A stretch of DNA of 64,000 bases, from NCBI RefSeq assembly GCF_030252345.1, contig NZ_CP126980.1, positions 2,247,501-2,311,500 on the forward strand. The letters run 5' to 3'. The notes beneath the pieces were generated by a model that had not been told where the DNA came from, made no database searches, and saw only the letters and a program-made list of their open reading frames with translations. Position 1 is the first letter of the stretch, and each line of letters opens with the position of its first letter. Source of the stretch: Actinoplanes oblitus. GTDB taxonomy: Bacteria; Actinomycetota; Actinomycetes; Mycobacteriales; Micromonosporaceae. This document shows positions 16,430 through 24,536 of the stretch, one piece after another. Both the position numbers and the translations under genes were made by a program.

Positions 16430-17641
16430 CTATCCGGCGGGAACCACCCGTCCGGTCACCTCACCGAAGGAGAGCCGGGAGCCGTCCGGCGCCGGAGCCG
16501 TCGCGGTGATGGTGACCTCGTCGCCGTCCTCCAGGAACGAGCGGGTGGAGCCGTCGGGAAGCTTGAGCGGCTCCTGACCGTTCCAGGACAGCTCGATCAG
16601 GGAACCCCGCGAGTCCGGGGTGCTGCCGCTGACGGTGCCGGAGGCGTAGAGGTCACCGGTGCGCAGGGCGGCGCCGTTGACGGTCATGTGGGCCAACTGC
16701 TGGGCCGCGGTCCAGTACATCCCGGCGAACGGCGGGCGGCTGATCACGGTGCCGTTCAGCCGGACCTCCAGGGAGAGGTCGAGGCCCCACGGCTGGTCAC
16801 CGTCGGCGAGGTACGGCAGCAGCGGTTCGTCGCGGGCGGGCGGCTCGACGCGGGCGGCGGACAGCGCGGCCAGCGGCACCACCCACGGGGACACCGAGGT
16901 GAGGAAGGACTTGCCCAGGAACGGGCCGAGGGGAACGTACTCCCAGGCCTGGAGATCGCGGGCGGACCAGTCGTTGACCAGGCAGACCCCGAAGACGTAC
17001 GACGGGAAGTCCCGGGCGGCGACCGCGGTGCCGAGCGCGGACGGCATGCCGACGACGAAGCCCACCTCGGCCTCGATGTCGAGCCGGCGGGACGGGCCGA
17101 AGACCGGCGGCTCGTCGGGGCGGCGGGACTGGCCCCGCGGGCGAACCACCGGCGTGCCGGAGAGCCGGACGGTCCCGGAGCGGCCGTGGTAGCCGATCGG
17201 TAGGTGCGTCCAGTTCGGGGTGAGCGGCGGCGAGCCGGGCCGGAACATCCGGCCCAGGTTCTCCGCGTGGTCCCGGGAACTGTAGAAGTCGACGTAGTCG
17301 GCGACCTCGATCGGCATGCGCATGGTGACCGAGGAGCGCGGGATGAGGTGTGGTGTCACCCGCTCCCGATGGGCCGGATCGGTCAGCCAGGCGGTGATCA
17401 TCGCCCGGGTGGCGGCCCAGGACTCCGGGCCCTGTGCCATGAACGCGTTCAGTGAGCCGGTGGCGTGCACCGGGTCCCCGGTCAGCCCGGCCAGGTCCAG
17501 TACGTGATCACCGATCGCCACGCCGGTGCGCGCCGCCTCCGACGTCGCCGATCCGGGGGCGGCCGGAGCCGTGGTGAAGATGCCGTAGGGCAGGTTGGCC
17601 AGGCCGAAGCCGGTGTCCGAGGGCAGGTCGAGCCAGGTCAT
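16430..17641 (-). CDS. fahA: Fumarylacetoacetase
   Basis: About 403 residues. It hydrolyses fumarylacetoacetate to fumarate and acetoacetate, the last step of tyrosine/homogentisate catabolism. Family landmarks are the N-terminal SH3-like domain (TWLDLPSDTGFGLANLPYGIF), DYVDFYSSRDHAENLGRMFR, LPIGYHGRSGTV, the metal-site region DIEAEVGFVVG and NDWSARDLQAWEY, and SGTVSGSTPDSRGSLIELSWNG near the C-terminus. The ATG at 17641 overlaps the stop of the preceding gene (ATGA), so the frame open further upstream is not used. Third gene of the hmg operon. Confidence 0.95.
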   Translation of the reverse strand: MTWLDLPSDTGFGLANLPYGIFTTAPAAPGSATSEAARTGVAIGDHVLDLAGLTGDPVHATGSLNAFMAQGPESWAATRAMITAWLTDPAHRERVTPHLIPRSSVTMRMPIEVADYVDFYSSRDHAENLGRMFRPGSPPLTPNWTHLPIGYHGRSGTVRLSGTPVVRPRGQSRRPDEPPVFGPSRRLDIEAEVGFVVGMPSALGTAVAARDFPSYVFGVCLVNDWSARDLQAWEYVPLGPFLGKSFLTSVSPWVVPLAALSAARVEPPARDEPLLPYLADGDQPWGLDLSLEVRLNGTVISRPPFAGMYWTAAQQLAHMTVNGAALRTGDLYASGTVSGSTPDSRGSLIELSWNGQEPLKLPDGSTRSFLEDGDEVTITATAPAPDGSRLSFGEVTGRVVPAG

Positions 17642-18498
17642 GGGGTGATTGTCTCCGGAAGCAGGCCGAGGTGGACGAGATCGTGGATCGGGTCGCCGAT
17701 GTCGCAGGTGCCGAACGAGGTGAAGACCGCGCGGGCCCGGCGGGCCCGGGCCGGGGACCAGGTCAGCAGCTCGGCCGCGATCTCCGCGGCGTCGGTGCGG
17801 GCCAGGTGTTCGGCGGCGCGGGACGGTTCGTCGGCGGCGAGTAGGACGTTCAGGAAGCCGTGATGGTGGAAACCGGTCACCGGGTCGGTGTGCCGGATGG
17901 CGTGATGCAGGCCTGCCGTGCACTTGAACGCGATGCCCCGGTCGACGCACGCCCGGATCGTCGCGGCGAGCTCGGCGATCGGCGGGAACAGGTCGGCGCG
18001 CACCCCGCCGGTGCGGAGTTTGGCCCGGCAGCCGGTGCCGGCCAGCGCGTCGAGCACCTCGTCACGCGCTGCGGTGCGCGGCACCTCCACCGCCACGGGC
18101 AGGCCGGGCGGAAGGCAGTCGGCTGCCGTGCGTACCGTCAATCGCGCCTGCGCGGCATCGACCGCGACGGTGGCCTCGACCGCGGCCAGGCGCAATCCCG
18201 GGTCCCGCGCGATCGTGCCGGCCGCGGCCGGCAGATCGGCGGCGGCGGCGATCAGCGCGAGGTCGAGCGGTGGTCCGGACCGATCGAGGTGTACGCCCAC
18301 CTCGCCCAGCCTGGCCGCCGGCAGCACGAACGGACCCGCCAGAGTGCCGCGCCGCCGCAGGAAGGCCGGCACGGCCGTGGCCATCGTCGCGTTCCCCGGT
18401 GGGAAGAGCGCCGCGTCGTCGAAGAAGCGCGTGAACAGCTCGCCCGTGGCCGCCGGGGGACGCGTGGCGGGATCGGGCTGGGCGTGCGGGGCGGTCAT
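17638..18498 (-). CDS. Unknown protein coupled between hmgA and fahA
   Basis: 286 residues, soluble, with no signal peptide. Alternating strand/helix segments end in Lys- or His-bearing motifs (AKLRTGG, FKCTAGLHHAIRHTDPVTGFHHHGF), suggesting a TIM-barrel-like fold with a polar active site. It overlaps hmgA by four bases upstream and fahA by four bases downstream, so all three are translationally coupled. That makes a role in homogentisate degradation likely, for example handling of maleylacetoacetate, because no maleylacetoacetate isomerase gene is present here. The specific role is inference; I know no characterised member. Confidence 0.75.
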   Translation of the reverse strand: MTAPHAQPDPATRPPAATGELFTRFFDDAALFPPGNATMATAVPAFLRRRGTLAGPFVLPAARLGEVGVHLDRSGPPLDLALIAAAADLPAAAGTIARDPGLRLAAVEATVAVDAAQARLTVRTAADCLPPGLPVAVEVPRTAARDEVLDALAGTGCRAKLRTGGVRADLFPPIAELAATIRACVDRGIAFKCTAGLHHAIRHTDPVTGFHHHGFLNVLLAADEPSRAAEHLARTDAAEIAAELLTWSPARARRARAVFTSFGTCDIGDPIHDLVHLGLLPETITP

Positions 18499-19670
18499 GC
18501 GGCGGGGCCGCGGCCGGACCAGGACCAGGCGTAGCGGCCGTCGTCGGCGGCCAGGCCGGCCTCGCCCAGGTCGAGCGGGCGGAATGTGTCCACCATGACG
18601 GCGGTCTCGTCGAAGAACTCGACGCCGAGGGAGCGCTCGACGGCGCCGGGCTGCGGGCCGTGCGAGTGGCCGCCGGGGTGCAGCGAGATCGAGCCCTTGC
18701 CGATCCCGGAGCCCTTGCGCGCCTCGTAGTCCCCGTCCACGTAGAACATCACCTCGTCCGAGTCGACGTTCGAGTGGTAGTAGGGCACCGGCACGGCGAG
18801 CGGGTGGTAGTCGACCTTGCGGGGCACGAAGTTGCAGATCACGAAGTTGTTGCCCTCGAAGACCTGGTGCACCGGCGGCGGCTGGTGCACGCGACCGGTG
18901 ATCGGCTCGAAGTCGGCGATGTTGAACGCGTACGGGTACAGGCAGCCGTCCCACCCGACCACGTCGAACGGGTGCTCCGGCACGACGTGGATCGACCCGC
19001 CGCCGCGGTGCTTGATGTAGACCTCGACGTCGGTGCCCTCGGCCAGCATCGGCTCGACCGGCCCGCGCAGGTCGCGCTCGCAGTACGGCGCGTGCTCCAG
19101 GAACTGCCCGTAACGGGAGAGGTACCGTTTCGGCGGCGCGATGTGCGAGCTCGCCTCGATCGCGTAGACGCGCAGCGGCTCGGGGCCGGTCGGGATCCAC
19201 CGGTGCGTGGTGGTCCGCGGGATGATCACGTAGTCGCCCTGGCCGACGGTGAGCGCACCGAACACCGTCTCCACGGTGGCGGCGCCCCGCTCGACGTAGA
19301 CGCACTCGTCGCCCGTCGCGTTGCGGTAATAGGGCGACGGCTCGGTGGCGACCGCGTAGCGGATCCGGACGTCCGCGTTGCCCAGGACCAGGCGACGCGA
19401 GGTGACCGGGTCGGCCTCCTTGTAGACCAAATCGTGCAGTTTCAGGTGCCGCGGGACCAGCGGGAGGTTCGGGGTCAGGGTCTGGTCGGGGAGCTCCCAC
19501 GGCCGGGCGTCGACGATCGCCGAGGGGATGCCGCGGTGGTAGAGCAACGACGAGTCGGAGGAGAATCCCTCCTCGCCGACCAACTCCTCGGCGTACAGCC
19601 CGCCGTCGGGACGACGGTGCTGGGTGTGCCGCTTCGGCGGGATGCTGCCCACCTGCCGGTAGAACGTCAC
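18495..19670 (-). CDS. hmgA: Homogentisate 1,2-dioxygenase
   Basis: About 391 residues. A cupin-fold, Fe(II)-dependent ring-cleaving enzyme converting homogentisate to maleylacetoacetate. Recognisable stretches are FYRQVGSIPPKRHTQHR, GFSSDSSLLYHR, ECVYVERGAATVETVFG, the iron-site region VPYYHSNVDSDEVMFYVDGDY and SISLHPGGHSHGP, whose His/Glu residues fit the known ligands. The GTG at 19670 is chosen because GGAGGT lies eight bases before it and the protein then begins as other bacterial homologues do; the longer open frame adds unrelated residues. First gene of the operon, with a palindromic operator candidate upstream. Confidence 0.95.
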   Translation of the reverse strand: MTFYRQVGSIPPKRHTQHRRPDGGLYAEELVGEEGFSSDSSLLYHRGIPSAIVDARPWELPDQTLTPNLPLVPRHLKLHDLVYKEADPVTSRRLVLGNADVRIRYAVATEPSPYYRNATGDECVYVERGAATVETVFGALTVGQGDYVIIPRTTTHRWIPTGPEPLRVYAIEASSHIAPPKRYLSRYGQFLEHAPYCERDLRGPVEPMLAEGTDVEVYIKHRGGGSIHVVPEHPFDVVGWDGCLYPYAFNIADFEPITGRVHQPPPVHQVFEGNNFVICNFVPRKVDYHPLAVPVPYYHSNVDSDEVMFYVDGDYEARKGSGIGKGSISLHPGGHSHGPQPGAVERSLGVEFFDETAVMVDTFRPLDLGEAGLAADDGRYAWSWSGRGPAA

Positions 19671-19783
19671 GCTTTCGACCTCCAGAGGTTCCTGCGGACC
19701 ACCTCGGCGGATCTCGCCGCAGTGGTCCAGGACCACACAGCCGTCACCAGGGGTGGTGGTGGCGACTCCATGTGCTACGGAAT

Positions 19784-19797
19784 TTACGGAGCCGTAA
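19784..19797. promoter_or_regulatory. Candidate TetR operator TTACGG-AG-CCGTAA
   Basis: A perfect 6-2-6 inverted repeat in the 257-bp gap between hmgA and the divergent TetR gene. ACGGAATTTACGG just upstream adds a further half site. Position suggests control of both transcripts. Confidence 0.55.
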
Positions 19798-19927
19798 CAG
19801 GGCGCACAAGGGGACGCACCAATTCGCCCCCGGCGACCGGGCCGGTAGCCTGGCCGCTTGCGTGGTGCCTCCGGGAGCGCCCCGCTAGCCGGCCCGCGGC
19901 ACGCACGGAGCGCTCGAGGAGGAGACC

Positions 19928-20518
19928 GTGCCGAAGATCGTTGATCACGACCAGCGGCGTTCCGAGATCGTCGAGGCCTTTCTCACGGTGGTGGCCCGGG
20001 ACGGGCTGTCCGCCGCCACCACCCGGGCGATAGCCGCCGAGCTGAACATCGGTACCGGCGGGCTGTGGCACTACTTCGACGGGTTCGACGAGGTGGCGGC
20101 CGGGGCGTACCAGCGGATCACCGAGCGGACCAACGATCGGATCACCGCCGCCACGGCCGGGCTGCGCGGGCTTGACGCGTTCTACGCGATGATCCGGGAG
20201 ATCCTGCCGCTGACCAAGGAGACGCTCGACGAGGCGCACGTGGTGGTCGGCTTCTGGGGCCGGCTGGCCGCCAACGCCAAGATCGAGGAGACCCAGGAGG
20301 ACCTCGGGGACCACTGGGGCGGGCTGATCGCCGGGTTCTTCACCGAGGCGATCGAGGACGGGATCCTGGACCCGGCGACACCGATCCCGGACGTGATCGA
20401 CGTGCTGCTCACCATCTGCCTCGGACAGCAGGTGAACGCCGTCATGGCGTCCCCGATGGTCGACCCCGGCCGGCAACTCGCCATGATCGACCACTGCCTG
20501 CGCCCGTGGCGCCGTTAG
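19928..20518 (+). CDS. TetR/AcrR-family regulator (BetI-like C-terminal domain)
   Basis: 196 residues. Residues 10-60 form the TetR HTH (RRSEIVEAFLTVVARDGLSAATTRAIAAELNI, then GTGGLWHYFDGFDEV). The helical ligand domain resembles the BetI/TetR_C_6 type (VVVGFWGRLAANAKIEETQEDLGDHW). The GTG start is preceded by GAGGAGGAGACC. It is transcribed divergently from the hmg operon and is the best candidate for its regulator, with a homogentisate-pathway intermediate as possible effector (inference). Confidence 0.88.
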   Translation: MPKIVDHDQRRSEIVEAFLTVVARDGLSAATTRAIAAELNIGTGGLWHYFDGFDEVAAGAYQRITERTNDRITAATAGLRGLDAFYAMIREILPLTKETLDEAHVVVGFWGRLAANAKIEETQEDLGDHWGGLIAGFFTEAIEDGILDPATPIPDVIDVLLTICLGQQVNAVMASPMVDPGRQLAMIDHCLRPWRR

Positions 20519-20558
20519 CCCCGGCGGTCGCTTCCGGCGGCGGCCTGATGTCAACCCC

Positions 20559-20882
20559 ATTTCCGGTACGACTCGGAGTCCCGTGGCGGTCGGCTCGCGA
20601 GGCCCGCCTCCCCGCCCGGCCGCGACGCGTGTCGTGCGGGTCCGCCGGCCGTCCCGGTCAGATCCGACGACCGCGGTGCCGGTGCGGCCCGTCGGCACGA
20701 TCGCCCGTCCCGCGGGGTGACTGGCGGTCCACCGCCGCGCGCGGATCCGACCTGCGACGGTTGGCATATTCGACCTCCGCGGAGACCGTGAGCGGCGGCG
20801 GACCCGCACGACGCGCGCCGCGGTCCGGAGTGGGGTCGGCCTCGCGCACTGACCAGGCACGGTGCGACAAGTCGTACAAAAT
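20559..20882 (-). repeat. Dispersed palindromic element, copy A (about 324 bp)
   Basis: The ends read TTTCCGGTACGACTC and CAAGTCGTACAAAAT. Internal arms GACGCGTGTCGTGCGGGTCCG (about 20627) and CGGACCCGCACGACGCGC (about 20795) are inverted. The reverse complement of this segment matches copy B at 34156-34344 end to end, except for a longer central loop here. No transposase frame is present, so it resembles a non-autonomous MITE or large palindromic repeat. Confidence 0.8.
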
Positions 20883-20934
20883 CGGTTTTTAAGAGAAGGC
20901 GGCCCTCAGGCGCGTGGCGGACGGTGAGCGGGCT

Positions 20935-21020
20935 GGTCGTGCGAGGACCCGCAGCGGGCTGGCGGGTGGAAGCGGCCGGTCGTGCGAGGACCCGCAGCGG
21001 GCTGGCGGGCGGAAGCGGCC
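20935..21020. repeat. 43-bp tandem duplication
   Basis: Two almost identical units, 20935-20977 and 20978-21020, both beginning GGTCGTGCGAGGACCCGCAG. The array ends two bases before the aminotransferase stop codon. Confidence 0.9.
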
Positions 21021-21022
21021 GT

Positions 21023-22204
21023 TCATGGCCTGGCGAGCGTGCGGAGGAACTCGCCCAGGCGGTGCAGGCCTTCCTGGAGGTCGGCCCGGGAGGCGGTGTA
21101 GGAGAGGCGGACGTGGGTGTCGGCGGTGGCGGCACCGAAGTCGCGGCCCGGGGTGACCGCGACGTGGGCCTCGTCGAGGGCCCGGCGGCAGAAGTCCCAG
21201 GCGGTCAGGCCGGTCGCGGAGACGTCGAAGTAGATGTAGAAGGCGCCGTCCGGCGGGACCGGGACGGGCAGGCCGATCTCGGCCAGGCCGGCGAGGGCGA
21301 TCGCGCGGCGGGCGGCCAGTTCCTGGCGGCGGGACTCGCAGACGGCGAGCGACTCCGGGGTGAAGCAGGAGAGGGCGGCGATCTGGGCCGGGGTGCTGGC
21401 GCAGAGGAAGTAGTTCATGGCCAGGCGTTCGACGGCCGGCACCAGCGCGGGCGGCAGGACGCACCAGCCCAGGCGCCAGCCGGTCATCCCGAAGTACTTG
21501 GAGAAGCTGTTGATGACGATGGCGTCCGGGTCGGCGGTGAGGATGGTGCGGGGCGGGGTGCCGTCCGGCGACGGGTCGGCCAGGTCCAGGTAGATCTCGT
21601 CGACGATGCGCCAGGCGCCGCGGGCCGCGGCCCGGTGGCAGACCTCGACCAACTCGCCGAAGGGGATCGAGGTGCCGGTCGGGTTGGCCGGGCTGGCGAC
21701 CATGACGGCGCTGGTGCGCCCGGTCCAGGCGCTGTCCACGGCGGCGGTGTCCAGCTGGTACCGCGAGCCGGGCGTGGTCGCCACCGTCACCACCCGGCCG
21801 CCGAAGGTCTCCACCAGCCGGCGGTTGCAGGGGTAGGACGGGTCGGCCAGGATCACCTCGTCGCCGGGGTCGGTGGTCGCGGCGGCCGCGAGCAGCAGCG
21901 CACCGGACGCGCCGGGGGTGACGGCGATCCGGGCCGGGTCGACGGTGACGCCGTGCCGATCACGGTAGAAGCCGGCGATCGCCGCGCGCAGCGCGGGCAG
22001 GCCGAACGCCGGGGTGTACGGCAGTGGCCGCCCGTCCATCGCCTCGCGCATCGCCTCCCGGACGGCCGGTGGCGCACCGAAGTCGGGCTCGCCGAGACCG
22101 AGCCGGATCACGCGGTGCCCGGCGGCCTCGAGGGTGCCGGCCCGTTCGCCGAACGCCATCGCGTGGAACGGCTCGACGGACTGGGCACGCTGCGACAACT
22201 TCAT
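21023..22204 (-). CDS. PLP-dependent aminotransferase, class I/II
   Basis: 393 residues, fold type I aminotransferase. It has RLGLGEPDFGAPPAVREAM near the N-terminus, PGASGALLLAAAATTDPGDEVILADPSYP, the ASPANPTGT motif, DEIYLDL with the cofactor Asp, and INSFSKYFGMTGWRLGW in which the Lys of SFSK should bind PLP. RLSYTAS near the C-terminus supplies the carboxylate-binding Arg. Substrate specificity is not readable. The ATG at 22204 begins the conserved N-terminus (MKLSQRAQSVEPF). It sits downstream of the LacI gene, same strand, with a 143-bp gap. Confidence 0.92.
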   Translation of the reverse strand: MKLSQRAQSVEPFHAMAFGERAGTLEAAGHRVIRLGLGEPDFGAPPAVREAMREAMDGRPLPYTPAFGLPALRAAIAGFYRDRHGVTVDPARIAVTPGASGALLLAAAATTDPGDEVILADPSYPCNRRLVETFGGRVVTVATTPGSRYQLDTAAVDSAWTGRTSAVMVASPANPTGTSIPFGELVEVCHRAAARGAWRIVDEIYLDLADPSPDGTPPRTILTADPDAIVINSFSKYFGMTGWRLGWCVLPPALVPAVERLAMNYFLCASTPAQIAALSCFTPESLAVCESRRQELAARRAIALAGLAEIGLPVPVPPDGAFYIYFDVSATGLTAWDFCRRALDEAHVAVTPGRDFGAATADTHVRLSYTASRADLQEGLHRLGEFLRTLARP

Positions 22205-22347
22205 GGCGGCAGCATGCCATCCGGGGTCGCGGCGGCGGTCGCTGACGCGCGGTGCCCCCGGCCGGCGAGGCCGGCGGTGTGCGGTGTTCCGGGCGGCCCG
22301 GCTGAGGGCGTGCGGTGTTCCCGCGCGGCGGACGCCGATGGGTGGGA

Positions 22348-23361
22348 TCAGGCGGCGGTCGTCGACTCGCGGGGGATGAGGCGGCACGGGAGCTGCTCGA
22401 CGCCGGAGCCGAGCCGGCCGTCGAACGCGGCCAGGAGGCGCTCGGCGGCGACCCGGCCGAGCGTCTCCAGGTTCATGTCGATGCTGGACAGCGGCGGGGT
22501 CGAGCTGGTCGTGAAGATCTCCCAGTTGTCGAAGCCGAGGACCGCCACGTCGCCGGGGACCTCCAGGCCGGCGCCGTGCAGGGCGTCGATCACGCCGCGG
22601 GCGATCTGGTCGGAGCCGGCGAAGATCGCGTCCACCGCGGTGCGCTGGGTCAGCAGCATCCGGGTGGCGCTCCGGCCCCACGCCTCCGACCAGGCACCGA
22701 ACAGGACCCGGTCGCCGGCCAGCCGCAGACCGTGCTCGGCCAGCTCGTCGCGGGCGCCGCGGGCCCGGTCCTGCGCCGCGCCGTAGGACGGGTCGCCGGT
22801 GATGTGCGCGATCCGCCGCCGGCCCACCTCGACCAGGTGCCGGATCCCCAGCCGGCCGGCCGCCACGTTGTCGCTGACCAGGGAGAGGTCGTCCGGGTCG
22901 GCGGACGGCGCGTACGCGTAGACCACCGGCACCGGCAGGTCCCGCCCGATCGACGGCCGCGGGTCGGGCCGGGCGCCCACCACGATCAGCCCGTCGACCC
23001 GGCGGCTGAGCAGGGTACGCAGGTGATGCCCCTCCCGGATGGCGTCGCCACGCGCGTCGCAGAGCAGCACGCTGGTCCGGTCCGCCCCGAACGCGTCCTC
23101 GGCGCCCATCAGGATCGGGATGGACAGCCGGCCCTCCAGGTCGGAGGTGAGCAGCCCGATCATCCCGGTGCGCCCGGCGACCAGGCCACGCGCCAGCGTG
23201 TTCGGCGAGTACGCCAGCATCTCGGCGGCCTTGCGCACCGCCTCCCGGGTGGCGGCGGAGACGTGCTCGCGTCCGTTGAGGGCCTTGGACGCGGTCGCCA
23301 CCGACACCCCGGAGAGCCGGGCGACGTCGTGGAGCGTGGCGGGACGCTGCTCTGCCGGCAC
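22348..23361 (-). CDS. LacI-family transcriptional regulator
   Basis: 337 residues from GTG 23361, which is preceded by GAAGGGGGC. Residues 8-55 are the LacI HTH and hinge helix (TLHDVARLSGVSVATASKALNGREHVSAATREAV, then SPNTLARGLVAGRTG). The rest is a periplasmic-binding-like sugar domain (IGLLTSDLEGRLSIPILMGAEDAFG, AIFAGSDQIARGVIDALHGAG, VAVLGFDNWEIF). The cognate operator and effector are not evident. A slightly longer frame from 23394 is possible but has no ribosome binding site. Confidence 0.92.
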   Translation of the reverse strand: MPAEQRPATLHDVARLSGVSVATASKALNGREHVSAATREAVRKAAEMLAYSPNTLARGLVAGRTGMIGLLTSDLEGRLSIPILMGAEDAFGADRTSVLLCDARGDAIREGHHLRTLLSRRVDGLIVVGARPDPRPSIGRDLPVPVVYAYAPSADPDDLSLVSDNVAAGRLGIRHLVEVGRRRIAHITGDPSYGAAQDRARGARDELAEHGLRLAGDRVLFGAWSEAWGRSATRMLLTQRTAVDAIFAGSDQIARGVIDALHGAGLEVPGDVAVLGFDNWEIFTTSSTPPLSSIDMNLETLGRVAAERLLAAFDGRLGSGVEQLPCRLIPRESTTAA

Positions 23362-23412
23362 TCGAAGCCCCCTTCGCCTGTCCCTAGGCAACACAGGGTA
23401 GCGCCATGCGTA

Positions 23413-24531
23413 CTACTGAGCGTCGATGTACCCGGCCGTCTCGTCCTCCGCCACCGCCGGTTCCGGCACCGGATCGCTCAGCTGCTCGCGCAGGTAGTTC
23501 CAGACGACGGCGACCAGCGCGGCGACCGGCACGGCGAGCAGGCTGCCGACGATGCCGGCCAGGTTGCCGCCCAGCGTCACCGCGAGCAGCACCACCGTCG
23601 CGTGCAGGCCCAGGCCACGGCTCTGGATCATCGGCTGGAAGACGTTGCCCTCCAGCTGCTGTACCAGCAGGATGATGCCGAGCACGATCAGCGCCTTCAC
23701 CCAGCCGCTGAAGACCAGGGCGATCAGCACCGCGACCAGGCCGGCGAAGACCGCCCCGACGATCGGGACGAACGCGGTGATGAAGGTCAGCACCGCGAGC
23801 GGCAGCACCAGCTCGACGCCGGTGATCCACAGGCCGAGGCCGATGAACACCGCGTCGAGCAGCCCGACGAACGCCTGCGAACGCACGAACGAGCCGAGCG
23901 TGTTCCAGCTGCGGGCGGCGATCTCCGGCAGGTCGGTGCTGAGCCGGCCCGGCAGCTGACGGCCCAGCCAGGGCAGGAACCGCGGCCCGTCCTTGAGGAA
24001 GAAGAACATCAGGAACAGCGCCAGGATCGTGGTGACCAGGCCGTTCACCACGGTGCTCACCCCGGTCAGGGTGGCGTTCGCGATGCTGCCGACGCTGGCC
24101 TGCAGCTTGTCGATCGCGCTGTTCAGGCCGCTGTTGACCTGGTCGTCGCTGATGTGCAGCGGGGGACCCGCGGCCCAGTCCCGGACCGTCTGGATGCCGT
24201 CCACCACGCCCTGCCCGAGCTTGCCGGACTGCGCCGAGACGGGCACCGCGATCAGCACCACGATGCCCGCGATCAGAGCCAGGAACAGTACGGTGACCAG
24301 CGCCGCGGCCAGCGCCGGCGGCCACCCGTGCCGGCGCAGGAAGCGCACCGGCGGCCAGGTGAGCGTGGTCAGCAGCAGGGCCACCACCAGCGGCCAGAGG
24401 ATCGACCAGGCCATCCCCAGCAGCCGCAGCAGCACGTAGGTGAGCAGCAGGATCAGCAGGGTCTGCGCGGAGACCCGGGCGGCGGTGCGCATCGCTGCCC
24501 GGGTTCTGGTAGTGCTCAATACGGGCCCCAT
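23413..24531 (-). CDS. AI-2E/PerM family membrane transporter
   Basis: 372 residues with about seven or eight membrane helices, arranged as in the AI-2E exporter family: two or three N-terminal helices, a long extracytoplasmic loop (about residues 105-170), then conserved FFLKDGPRFLPWLGRQLPGR, ITAFVPIVGAVFAGLVAVLIAL and a C-terminal LEGNVFQPMIQSRGLGLHATVVLLAV block. Members export autoinducer-2 or act as Na+/H+ antiporters; substrate cannot be read here. The start codon is six bases after the stop of the upstream broken gene, and its ribosome binding site overlaps that stop. Confidence 0.92.
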   Translation of the reverse strand: MGPVLSTTRTRAAMRTAARVSAQTLLILLLTYVLLRLLGMAWSILWPLVVALLLTTLTWPPVRFLRRHGWPPALAAALVTVLFLALIAGIVVLIAVPVSAQSGKLGQGVVDGIQTVRDWAAGPPLHISDDQVNSGLNSAIDKLQASVGSIANATLTGVSTVVNGLVTTILALFLMFFFLKDGPRFLPWLGRQLPGRLSTDLPEIAARSWNTLGSFVRSQAFVGLLDAVFIGLGLWITGVELVLPLAVLTFITAFVPIVGAVFAGLVAVLIALVFSGWVKALIVLGIILLVQQLEGNVFQPMIQSRGLGLHATVVLLAVTLGGNLAGIVGSLLAVPVAALVAVVWNYLREQLSDPVPEPAVAEDETAGYIDAQ

Positions 24532-24536
24532 GTTGA

